64,000 bases of DNA. Source: Paraspadella gotoi (taxonomy: Eukaryota > Chaetognatha). The stretch lies in NCBI GenBank assembly GCA_051294375.1, contig CM119266.1:26989690-27053689 (forward strand), written 5' to 3'. Below, piece by piece: positions 1 through 10,065 of the stretch. Positions within the stretch are counted from its first letter, which is position 1; each line of letters opens with the position of its first letter. Position numbers and translations under genes: made by a program. Below the pieces are notes generated by a model. The model searched no databases. It was not told the DNA's origin and saw nothing but the letters and a program-made list of their open reading frames with translations.

Positions 1-211
1 GGAAACAGAAGAGGTCGAGAAGAAATGAAGGAAATAGAAATTGGGAGACAAACGGAGTTATGGAAGTCGGGATAAGGATACAATAAAAGATAGTAAAAAG
101 ATAGTTAAAATGAAAACCACATAATAGTAACAAATATTGGGAAGAGGGGAGCAAATAACAGAAAAGAAAAAAGAAAAGGTAAAAAGAGGTAGTAAAAAAT
201 AATCAAAATCG

Positions 212-295
212 AAAGATAAGAAAGAGAACTCGCCTGCAAATTGATCAAAGGAAGAGAAATAAAAGATAAGAAAGAGAACTCGCCTGCAAATTGAT
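212..295. repeat. Two-copy 34-bp direct repeat over a splice donor
   Basis: The block aaagataagaaagagaactc plus gcctgcaaattgat occurs at 212-245 and again at 262-295. The second copy contains the last bases and GC donor of the plexin exon ending at 284, so the first copy duplicates the donor inside the intron. Confidence 0.85.
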
Positions 296-429
296 TCCGT
301 GGAGATTGAGCGATGGCGCGGTTCCGTCCGGCGTCAAAATTTGTGTCGTCGTCGATTCTATTCGAGGACAAAAATCGGGACCTTTGCGCGATGAGCGAGG
401 ATAGTCGGCCGATGTCACGATCGAGTCGT
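284..429 (-). CDS. PlexB: Plexin-B exon after PSI2, with GC-type splice donor
   Basis: This 146-nt exon (2 + 48 codons) starts after acceptor cattctcccag. It is phase-matched to the PSI2 exon and ends TTTGCAG/gcgagtt, a GC-AG intron donor. It reads DSIVTSADYPRSSRKGPDFC, then PRIESTTTQILTPDG and LNLHGINLQ. The pattern CP.. E......L.P......L.L.G.NL is what plexins have after PSI2 at the start of the next IPT-like region. No GT donor preserves this frame nearby. A 34-base block covering the donor is duplicated 50 bases downstream (212-245 and 262-295). The following exons would be at coordinates below 1. Confidence 0.8.
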
Positions 430-1488
430 CTGGGAGAATGAACGGGACGAATGAAAGGGACGAATGAACGAACGTATGTACGAACGTATGAACGAATAAT
501 TGAGAGAAACAAAAAAATGTGGATCGGCCGCATTTTTTCGACAAAGCGTTAGGGGCCGATAAAATTTAAAAAAAAAAGAAAAAAAAGTTTGATTAACGGT
601 CTGATTAACCAATATAAAACAAGATAACAATAATCATTTTTAAAAGTAATTGATGATAAAAACCTTTTGGTTTTTTTTTATTTCCCACGTGTTCAGTTTT
701 GAATCAATTTTTTTAAAGGCTAATCTAATTCAAAATTTTACTCCCGCCAACCAGAATTGGATTTTATTTTTTTCAGAAGAAAATCCTCACTTTGTTCAGA
801 GGAGACGAAAGTTCCTCGACTTTTATCAGCTGGAGAGGGTGAGGTAATTAGATGAGATCAAGAGAAGGTAAGTCGGCGGTCGGGGGGGGGGAGTTTGATA
901 TGATCATCTCAACACTTTACTGTATGCCTGTGTTTATGTCTGTTACTCATAGTGTAAGTCAATCAGTCACACACACTCTTTTCTCTCTCTCTCTCTNNNN
1001 NNNNNNNNNNNNNNNNNNNNNAGCGCGCTATCTAAGAGTTTTCCTCTTTCTTTCTCTCTCCGGAATCCAACTATTCCCTTGTCACTTAATGAGTTTATTC
1101 TTTTGAGATGCGCGGAGTAATAAAACACATGGGCGGCGCAGTAAAAGCCGTAAAACGCGGGGATTCGTTCTGTTACGCCATTGTGTCGTTAAATATTGTA
1201 ATCTATTGTAATCGTTAATGATGAAAACGAAAAGTTTTTCTAGTTCCGCCGAGGGACCGTTACGTTGTCCGACAATGAATTCATTTTTAACAACCATAAT
1301 CAAATCAAATCAATCATCCAATTCTATGAATAAATGAAATTCAATCAATCACCATCAATCAAACAATAAATTCTATCACAGGAAACATCCCATTCTTGAA
1401 GTTTCAAAATGTCCGCTTGCCGGCTGATGCACCAAATCTAATCAATCAATCAATCAATCAAAAACAATCAATTTCTTTCCCTTTCCAG

Positions 1489-1652
1489 AATGCTCTCGCC
1501 GGTCAGAATGCGCAACGCCGACGCTGAACTCCATGGCTGCCTACAACAAGAACCAGTGATCTCCCTACGCGTGAATCCGCGATTCGCTGCAGAGAACGGA
1601 CGTCAAATCGTCTCCTGCACCTGGAAATCAACAATTTCCCGCCGCTTGACAG
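1489..1652 (+). pseudogene. Inverted, frame-broken copy of the plexin-B PSI1/C-terminal exon
   Basis: This plus-strand stretch repeats the exon at 12,949-13,113, including its acceptor (ctttccag) and donor (gacag/gtgccg). At least six single- or double-base indels relative to that exon break the frame, for example an extra A at the start, gcgcaacg for gcgccaacg and ccatggctgcc for ccattggctgcc. It lies on the strand opposite to the gene. The homopolymer-type indels suggest an uncorrected duplicate contig rather than slow decay. Confidence 0.88.
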
Positions 1653-4641
1653 GTGCCGATGAGGGAATGGGCGTTGGGAAATATTAAGGAAAGAATGAAA
1701 AGGCGCCTCAGTTCTCTTCTGTTCTTTTTAATCTCGTTCGCTCTCGGTCGCTCCTCTCATCGCTCTCTGCGTCGCTTCTCATCTCGTTCTCTCTCGTTTC
1801 TCTCTCGTCTGCATCTCGTTCTCCCTCCACCATCTCGCTGCTCCCTCACGGCTCTCTCCCCTCCTAACGATGTCCCCGGCCTTCGAAAAAAATGGAATAC
1901 GAGAAAAAAAAATATTTTATTTGTTTTATTTTGTTATTTTTCGAATAATTGTTGTCGTCGTTGTCCTTCTGTCGTGAATCGCCCTCTTTTTCGAACTTTT
2001 CGAGAAAAGAAAAAATGAATAAAAGGAAAAAAGGAAAGAAAAAAATATAAGTAAAATAACTAGATTTAAAGAAAAATTAAAAAAGGAAAATTTTAAACTG
2101 AAATGGTAGAACAGAAACGAAAAAAAAAGAATAAGAAAAAATAAGGAAAAATTCTATAGAAATTAAATGGGGAGAGAAAAAAGTAAATCGTTTCGCAAGA
2201 CGACGACGACGACGCCCGCCGTTTTGAAAAAAAAATTGTTTTCCGCAACTTTTTGACGTTTGTTTTGCCGCAAATTCGTCGACCTCGCATTCGGGTGTTA
2301 TAGGGTGTTCGCCTTTGATTGTCATGGTCGGTTTTAGTTCAATTCTGCGAGATACTTTAAAGGCAGTAAAAAAATTCAAGGTTTATCAGAAAATTATCAA
2401 TTATCTATTCGTTATGTAAAATTATAAATATAAGGGAAAAAATATGGCAGCCGTAAATTCTTTTTCAAATTTTTCACCCTTGTTTTTCATTCCTTAATTT
2501 TTCCATTTTCCTTTCTTCTCTTCCATTTTTTTTCCTATTTTCTTATTTTTTATTTTTCTCTCTTTTCTACCTCCAATTATTCCTCTTCTCCATTGTTTTC
2601 CCCATTTCCACTCCTTTTTTCTTTCCTTTTCCTCTCATTTTCCTCCCTTTTCCTCTCATTATTCCTCCTTTCCCCTCCCTTTTCCTCTCATTTTCTCCTT
2701 TTTCCCTCCCTTTTTCCCTCACCTTTTCCTCTCATTTCCCATTTCACATTGCGATAATTGTCCGTTGGAGTAATTCATTCGAAAAAGATTAATCTTTAAT
2801 GCTTCCCTACTGTGCGCTCCTTCAACCCACTCCCCCCAATCCTTTGATTTCCTTCTTCATTTTCAAAATTGATTCCTTTTCCTTTTGCATTTCTTTCTCC
2901 TTCGCCACTAAATCTCTCCCCCGCCCCCAATCTCCTCCAGCCCCGCCCCCCTCCTTCCCCCCTCCTTTCGTGTCTCCCCCAGATTCTCACTGCGATAATT
3001 GTCTTTTTCCCTCGATCGAAGGATTTCACATTAATTATTTCTCTAACTCGATTACCCTTCGTCGTCGTCGTAGTCGTCGTAATACTCATCCTCACGTGGT
3101 CGTACATCGTCATCATCTGTGGACGTCGTCGTCATCACAACTCATCAATCCACGTTAAATCATAGTCGTCACGTTGTCAACTGCTTTCCATTTTTGTCAT
3201 CTTCCTGAATTTTTTGTCAAGTCGGGAGAGAGTTGACGTTATCCATTGTCTTTCTCAGTCGTTGTCAATCGTCATCATCATCATCGTCGTCGTCCATATC
3301 GTTCGTTTCCCCTCTCCGGGATTTATCTTCCGCGTTTCCCTCTTCTCCTTTCATCCACTTGTCCCTCATCGTCCGATCTACTTGTCCTCTCGTTCCATTC
3401 TCCATCACATCCTCTCGTTCTCATCTCGTCCTCTTTATCCTCCTTTCCATTCGTTTCAATCCTTTCCTATTTTCACTTTCACTTCTTCCGTCCTTTTATA
3501 CTTTATTTCTCTCCCTCCCTTCCTTTAATATCCATCCTCCCATTAATTTTCTGCCTGATCCCTTTATCCGAATCCTCTCTCTTCCCTGTTGTCCCTTCCT
3601 TTTTACTCGCTTTCCTTCTTCTCTTCTCTTCTACTCCCCTTCCTCCCCTTCCTCCTCTCGTCAACAATCCTCTCTTCCATTCTTCCCTTCTCTCCTCCAT
3701 GCCTCTCTTCCCTTACTTACCCTTCTTTCCTTCCCCTTATCTCCTCAATATCCCTTCCTCCCTCATATGCCTCTCTTCCCTTCCTCCCTTTCTTCTCTCC
3801 TCACATCCCTCCTCTTTCCCTTCTCCCTTTCGTCCCTTTCCTTCCCCAATTCCTCCAATACGCCCTCGCGGTGCGCGCCTCGTACCCAAATCGCGTACTC
3901 CGTCAACCGTCGTCGTCTTCGCGTGAACGGTCACGTCGCGGGCACACCGCCGCGTCGCGTTCCCCCCTGCGGCCGATGCGGGGAGAGCGAATCGTTCTCT
4001 TGTCTCTTTCCGGTCAGCTCTCTATCGTGCGGGCTTGTCCATCAATCTATATCATCGCTTTCAATCATCTCTATCAACGTCTCAGTCCATCATCTCATCA
4101 TGTCTCCTGTCTATCAATCGCTCATATCCCTCACGTTCGTCGTCTCCGCATCGCGTGCCGACTCCACAAGCCCTCCGCCCATGCGCCTATTCTGGCAACC
4201 CCCCCCTCGATTTCCACGCCTCTTCGAACCAAGATCGATCGAAGTCGTTAGGAACTCCAAATTTTCTTCTAATTTCTTTTTCCTCATCTTTCTTTCTTTC
4301 TTTCTTTCTTTCCCTCTTTCCCTCTTTCTCTCTCTTTTTTCTCTCTCTCTCTCTCTCTTCATTTTTGCTCTCTTCTACCTTTTTTTATTTTCGATACGTT
4401 GACGCCTTTTTTCTTTCCTTTCCTCTTTTCCTCTCTCACTTCTTTCTTCCCCTCATCTTCTTTCCCTCACCTTTAACCCTTCCCTCGTCTTCCACCCAAA
4501 AGCCACGCCCATTTCCGGTCGACACGCCCATCGCCGATATTTCTCCATTAAACAACTCGAAAGTAATCTTTCCTTTATTTCCTTTCCTCTCCCACCTCCA
4601 CCCGCCCCCCCTCCCACAACTGCCCACACGACTCCCCACAG

Positions 4642-4800
4642 CCTTCAAACCACGAATGCGTCTTCCACTTCCCCCGAGGGACGCACGATCACGCTCGCCT
4701 CGCGACGTCGACGCCCCGTCGCGCGGAAGGCGGCGTGACGTCGCCGCTGACGCCTGCCTGCGCCCTCCTCAGCGAGATCGCAATTCCGCCGTAACCCGAG
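4642..4800 (+). pseudogene. Inverted, frame-broken copy of the plexin-B linker exon
   Basis: This corresponds to the exon at 9,910-10,065, with the same acceptor (ccccacag) and donor (acccgag/gtgagg). It carries several small indels (ttcaaaccacg for ttcaaccacg, extra bases before the donor). Its length is 159 instead of 156, but the frame shifts repeatedly inside. It sits in the left arm of the inverted repeat, so it is part of the same duplication as the copy at 1,489-1,652. Confidence 0.86.
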
Positions 4801-5404
4801 GTGAGGTTATTATTGGCGGGGTTGAAATTTGGATAGGGTAACGTGGAAACTGGAAACAAATCATTTTTGGGTTTTTTTGACATTGTTTATAAAAGAAAGA
4901 ATACCCAAATTTCAGGAAATTCTTTTTAAAAAAAGTCCATGTCGGATCTTCGGCATTTTTTTTATCTTTCTTTTTTTTCTTTCTTCCTTATTTTTTCCTC
5001 ATTCTTTTTTTCATCTCTTTTCCTTTTCCTTTTCCTTTCCTTGTCAATTTTTAAACCCCGACTTCCATTTTACTCTTCCTCTTTTTGAAAAAGTGAATCG
5101 AAGGAATCGAACTGGTTTTTTTATTCCTTTTCTTTTCCTCTCCTCCTCCTCGTTCCTCCACTGCAACGACCGCTTTAAAAGCTTTTCATTCCGATCAAAC
5201 GAGAAATACTCCATCTTTCTCTCCGTCTTTAGACTGATTGTCAAACCCCAAAAAACGGCGCGTGTAATTCCTCAGAATCAAAGAGAGAAGAAGAGAGAGA
5301 CACAACAGACATACTGAGTGAGAAAAGAGAAGACAAAGACCGGCAGTTAATTGTTAAATGGCGGAATGAGAGTCACTGTGATTCGATTGTGGGAGTTGGT
5401 TTTG

Positions 5405-5406
5405 TG

Positions 5407-5442
<36 letters not shown>

Positions 5443-5460
5443 AGAGAGAGAGAGAGAGAA
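5405..5460. repeat. (GA)n microsatellite at the inner end of the inverted-repeat arm
   Basis: Interrupted GA array. Homology between the two inverted arms stops here on the left and at the CT array 9,274-9,314 on the right, so these simple repeats mark the breakpoint. Confidence 0.95.
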
Positions 5461-6220
5461 GAAGAGAAACAAACAAAAAAGCGGAAAAAAACTTTGAAGG
5501 AAATGAGATAGTTATCGAAAAGCGGAGTTAATATCCGCAAGAAAATCAGAGAATAAACCGCTTTGTCTTTTTTTTAGATGTCGCGAATGCATTTTCTTTC
5601 AAGTGGGGTTTTTTTTTATTGGATCGTTTGATCAACATACAAATATTGAATAAAGTTAATAAATTATAATGACATTGAATTATAAATTTACAAGAATGAA
5701 TGAGAAAGAGAGAAGGAAAGAGAAGAGAGAGAGAGAGGGTTCTTCTTTCAAGTTTTTTGTTTCACCCAAGCCTCCATTTAAATTCCTCCAAAACACATTA
5801 CCTTTATTTTTTCTCCCGATAGACGTCCTTCCCGACTCTACCTTGCCTCGTGTGAATTCCCGCGCGTGCGATAATGCGCATGCCGAATTGCAAGTGATTT
5901 TGAATGATTTAAATAGTACATACTCTTAAAGACAAAGGAACGAACTAACAACTAACAGTAACAAACAAACAAAGCAATGTACGAACAAACTCCAGACAAC
6001 GTATGTACATAAAAGCTCACGTACGTGGAGTCACGTGTTATCGCCGTCACAAAAACAGAAAAAAGAGAACATTTTTTTCGTTAAAAAAAGGACGGGGGGA
6101 AAAACAACCAAAGTTCTTTTTTTATCTCTCTCTCTCTCTCTCTCTCTNNNNNNNNNNGACAACGAAGTTCTTTGTTGGAACGGTATTTGGTCGTTTGTCA
6201 TTTTCACAAAATACGGTTTC

Positions 6221-6258
<38 letters not shown>

Positions 6259-6811
6259 TTATTCTTCTTCTCACTTAAATTTTTTTCCTCAAAAAAGGAA
6301 TAAAGATTAATTCTTCTGTCGAGTTTAACTTTCCTCTTATTTATAGACGGAAGATGAGACGCGCGGCGCCGAAAGGTAAGTTCCTCATCTCGGGTGAGAG
6401 ATTTTGCTAGGACGTGGCTCTCGGCGGCGTCGGCGAGTGTGGGTAAGTGGCTTTACAGATTATTTAAGAAACCAAAAATTGATTTTGATTTTGATTTCCG
6501 CCTCCGTCTCTTTCTCGTTACTTTTTATTTTCAGATTTCAGTTATCCTCTCTCCCATACTTATTTCGTATTAACACGAGCCATCCAAATTTTACCAAAGC
6601 GCCATTCTCTCAGCAGCAGCATACGCCCACAGCCGCAGCGTTAGCCTGCGGCGGCCGCATCTGTCGCCCGGCTACACTTGGACTCAACGCGGTCGAGCGG
6701 TCAAGCTGGCATCTGTTTTTTTTTTTTCGCATCTGATTTTTTTATTTTTTTTTTTACTTTATCACCTCGGTGAAAAGGAGAGAGGGAGGGTTAGAAAAAT
6801 CAGAGCCTCAC

Positions 6812-7000
6812 CTTTGCATTTGTGATCCACGTCGTGCGTGCACATGTGACCTCGCATGCACCAGAAGCAGTTGAAGCGAGAGGCGACGCATCGCGTGCAA
6901 GAGTCGTGTGCGTCGCAGTCGAAGAAAGTGAAGTTGGCGGAGACGAAGTCTTTTGAGTTGACGCGGACTGACAGACGGGACGACTATGTGGTCCTCGCCG
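6812..7000 (-). CDS. PlexB: Plexin-B exon, second PSI domain, with an apparent one-base frameshift
   Basis: This 189-nt exon runs from a strong polypyrimidine acceptor ...ccttccaaacag to donor TGCAAAG/gtgagg. The 3' two thirds encode VRVNSKDFVSANFTFFDC, then DSCTRC, FNCFWCM and HMCTHD: a plexin PSI2 cysteine pattern. From the phase given by the previous exon, the first residues are GEDHIVV, also as expected, but the frame then runs out of register. Removing one base near 6,977-6,979 (a three-base homopolymer) joins the two parts. The exon then has 188 nt and both splice phases fit. The simplest reading is a sequencing or assembly indel; a null allele is the alternative. Confidence 0.9.
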
Positions 7001-7736
7001 CTGTTTGGAAGGAGGGGGGAGAAGGGGGGGGGAAGGGATAAGTTTATTGGCGGCGGAACGAAAGTGGAATGGAGTAAGAATAGATTTTCAAATAGGGGAA
7101 ACCCGAGTCGATTGAAAGATATTGATAAAAAAAGATAAGCATAATCTTGTTCCTGAACCTTTTTTTAAAAATTCTCATCATAATATATATTCGAATGAAT
7201 GTCTATGTAAAATCTAGATTTCAAGTGAACTCGGATTAATATCTAGGCCCTGACATCAGCATACAAAAAAAATCTCTCCCAAACGACAGAATGAATTATG
7301 AGTCCCATTAACAGATCGCGACAGAAAAAAAATAATCGAGGGGAAAAAAAGAATAAAAGTGAGAAAGAAAAAAAAGAATAAAAGTGAGAAAGAAAAAAAA
7401 GTAGTATATTGCCTATAAATCATGAGTGAATATCTGCGGGCCTCACAGAGTCGGTCGGTCGGTCGGTCGCTCGGTCGCTCGGTTTCACCTCCCAACCCAC
7501 AATCGTCATTACGGAATGACTAAACCATGTTATTAACTCTGGGAACAGAATAGTCCTCGGTATGGTTATTTTATTTAGAAGTTAACTAATATATGAAAGT
7601 ATTCATAGTAGAATAACAAAGTTCTACGATACGAAGTATTTTTTTTTCGTTCCACCATTAATCCCTTATTCTATCTTTCTATCAGCAGATCATCGCAATC
7701 GTCATTTAAAAAAAAAAGAAAATTCATACTGACTGA

Positions 7737-7776
<40 letters not shown>

Positions 7777-8411
7777 CTCGTTCACGAGACGATCCTTCTA
7801 ACCGGGTGGTTTTCGGAATGGGCGAGCGGTAATGAAAGCGGAAGGCGGAATGTGCAGTAAAAGTTTAGCGAGAGAAATAACGGCGTGGCGCCAATTTGCA
7901 GAGATTTGGAAATGACGACGAATCTTAGAAATCTTTGACAAAAAGAATAATTCGAGAATCATCGTGGAGATTAAAGAGTAATTCATTGATTTAGAAAATT
8001 TAGGAGATTAAGAAATATAAGTTATTATAAATATAAATATATAAATATTAGTTATTATAACGAAGGAAAAACGGGTCATAGTTTTACTGCGGATTTATGA
8101 AATCAATTTTTAAGATGTATGAAAGAAAACTTGTGGATTTCAAGCATAAATGATAAAAAAGACAAAAAGATTGAATCTTATATATAATATTAACTTTCTT
8201 GCTTTGACGTACATATATATAATATATTATATATACTATATTATATAATTAGGATAGACTTTAAATATTACAGGTTTAGCCAACGAAGCGTTTAAATTCT
8301 TTCCCATTTCCCTTCTTTGGACTCCTAACTATGAGAAAGGTAGTGAAAAAAGAAAGGACACATTTTATGTAAAAAAAAGGAAAAGGGGGAAAAAATCAGA
8401 GAAAAAGGTAG

Positions 8412-8890
8412 AAAGAAATTGACGCGAAACCTGGATCGTGATCTTCGTGGAAATGGAGAAAAAAGAAAGAGAGAAAGGAAAAAAATTAACGTGGGGAGGA
8501 GCGGGGAGAATAAAGAGAAAAAATGCTTGATTGGTTGGGAGGAAGAAAGGAGGAAGGAAAAAGGCAGGAAAAAAGGAAGGAGAAAGAGAAAAAAGAGAAA
8601 GAAAAAAGGGAGGAAAGAAGGAAGGAGAAAAAGAAAAAGGAGGAAGAAAGGGGAGGAAAGAAGGAGGGAGAAGGAGGAAAGAAGGAGGGAGAAAGAGAAA
8701 AAGGAGGAAGAAAAAAGGAAGGAAAAAGGAGGAGGAAGAAGAAGAAGGAAAAAAAGGAAGAAAAAAAAAAGAATATGTAAGAACGAATTAGGAAAAAAAA
8801 GAGAAAAAAAAGAGAGTAACAATAAGATAAAAAGAAAAAACAGAAGAAAGAAAAGAAAAAGGAGGAGGAGGAGGAGAGAAACGAAGTTAA
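8412..8890 (+). repeat. Polypurine tract (GGA/GAAA-rich)
   Basis: The plus strand is almost pure A/G here, with (GGA)n, (GAAA)n and AAGG motifs. This generates overlapping Lys/Glu/Arg-rich ORFs on the plus strand and Ser/Phe/Leu-rich ORFs on the minus strand. These ORFs have no domain-like composition and are not genes. Confidence 0.85.
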
Positions 8891-9271
8891 TCGGGAAGCG
8901 AAGCGGGGAAAAAAAAATCTGCGGAATTATTTATAGCGACTTAATCTTTGCTCGATTCTCGGCTAATCAAATGAATAATGCGGAGCGATCCAGCCTGATA
9001 TTTGGTCAAAAGCGAAGGGAGAGAGGGTGGAGGGCGGTAAGGGAGTGGAAACAGTTCAAGGGTGATGTTCAGTGAACATTGTTCACGTTGTGCAGTGAGA
9101 AATTTCACGAATCCTCATCGCTTCCCGTTTTAACCAAATAGTCAACCGTCGATGGAGTTTGATATTTTAAGCCAATCGGCTCAAAGTTCCATTCGTTTCT
9201 CGATTGTTCCACGATACAGTCGAAAAGAAGGGAGTGTTCTCTTTGTTATTATGTGTATCTCTCTCTGTGTA

Positions 9272-9273
<2 letters not shown>

Positions 9274-9314
<41 letters not shown>
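9274..9314. repeat. (CT)n microsatellite at the right-arm breakpoint
   Basis: About 20 CT units directly before the start of the right inverted arm; the counterpart of the GA array at 5,405-5,460. Confidence 0.95.
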
Positions 9315-9316
<2 letters not shown>

Positions 9317-9909
9317 CAAAACCAACTCCCACAATCGATCACAGTGACTCTCCATTTCCGCCATTAACAATTTAACTGCGGTTTTGTCTCTCTCTCACTC
9401 AGTATGTCTGTGTGTCTCTCTCTCTCTCTCTTTGATCTGAGGAATTAACCACGCGCCGTTTTTTGGGGTTGACATCCAGTCTAAAGACGGAGAGAAAGAT
9501 GAGTATTTCTCGTGATCGGAATGAAAAGCTTTTTTAAAGGCGGTCGTGCAGTGGAGGAACGGAGGAGGAGGAGGAGGAGGAGGAGGAGGAAAGAAAAGGA
9601 ATAAAAAACCAGTTCGATTCCTTCGAATTCACTTTTTTCAAAGAGGAAGAAGTAAATGGAGTCGGGGTTAAAAATTGAAGGAAAGGAAAAGAAAAGGAAA
9701 AGAGATGAAAAAGAATGAGGAAAAATAAGGAAGAAGAAAAAAAAAGAGATAAAAAAAATGCCGAAGATCCGACATGGACTTTTTAAAAAGAATTTCCTGA
9801 AATTTGGGTATTCTTTCTTTTATAACANNNNNNNNNNAACCAAAAAAGATTTGTTTCCAGATTTCCACGTCACCCTATCCAAATTTCAACCCCGCAATAA
9901 TAACCTCAC

Positions 9910-10065
9910 CTCGGGTTAGGCGGAATGCGATCTCGCGACGGAGGGCGGCAGGACAGCGTCAGCGGCGACGTCACGCCGCCGCCGCGCGACGGGGTCGACG
10001 TCCGCGAGGCGAGCGTGGATCGTTGCGTCCCGTCGGGGAAGTGGAAGACGCATTCGTGGTTGAAG
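9910..10065 (-). CDS. PlexB: Plexin-B exon, linker between PSI1 and PSI2 (IPT-like)
   Basis: This 156-nt exon (1 + 51 codons + 2) runs from acceptor cgactccccacag to donor AACCCGAG/gtgagg. Spliced to its neighbour it reads LPPLDSFNHECVFHFPDG, with the conserved Y/H-x-C-x-F before a variable loop. Near its end it has LTLSCRPPSRDRIPPNP, like plexin-B V.C.SP...... PP.P. The middle (ASRTSTPSRGGG) is low-complexity and not conserved. It is in the right arm of the inverted repeat, and its indel-ridden copy is at 4,642-4,800 on the plus strand. A 10-N gap lies about 70 bases beyond the donor. Confidence 0.88.

Larger units (their letters stand above)
1022..5405 (+). repeat. Left arm of a ~4.3 kb inverted repeat
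   Basis: Read on the plus strand, this follows the reverse complement of 9,313-13,571 from end to end, including intron sequence, pyrimidine-rich tracts, trinucleotide arrays and two plexin exons. Differences are mainly short indels. The outer end abuts a 25-N gap (997-1,021). The inner end stops at a (GA)n tract (5,405-5,460), beyond which the sequences no longer match. Confidence 0.92.
430..6811. other. Intron between PSI2 and post-PSI2 exons
   Basis: This holds the left inverted-repeat arm (1,022-5,405), a short contig end before the 25-N gap, TCAATCAA-rich sequence at 1,300-1,470, a pyrimidine-rich stretch at 3,290-4,510, GA/CT tracts and a 10-N gap at 6,148-6,157. Apart from the two broken exon copies no coding sequence is supported. 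The long plus-strand ORFs at 3.2-4.8 kb are Ser/Leu/Phe/Pro read-through of pyrimidine repeats. Confidence 0.7.
7001..9909. other. Intron, with a polypurine tract
   Basis: Between the PSI2 exon and the linker exon lie a GGTC/GCTC repeat (7,448-7,480), a CT tract (7,741-7,773), AT-rich sequence with TATATA runs near 8,170-8,250, the ~450-base polypurine tract at 8,412-8,890 and the start of the right repeat arm. No further exon is seen. Confidence 0.65.

Noticed and set aside
3233-4841. Long plus-strand ORFs (up to 389 codons)
   Set aside because: They are Ser/Leu/Phe/Pro read-through of pyrimidine-rich intron DNA in the left inverted arm; the same DNA in the right arm has different frames and breaks.
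8325-9075. Lys/Glu/Arg-rich plus-strand and Phe/Leu-rich minus-strand ORFs
   Set aside because: Products of a polypurine tract; no domain-like composition.
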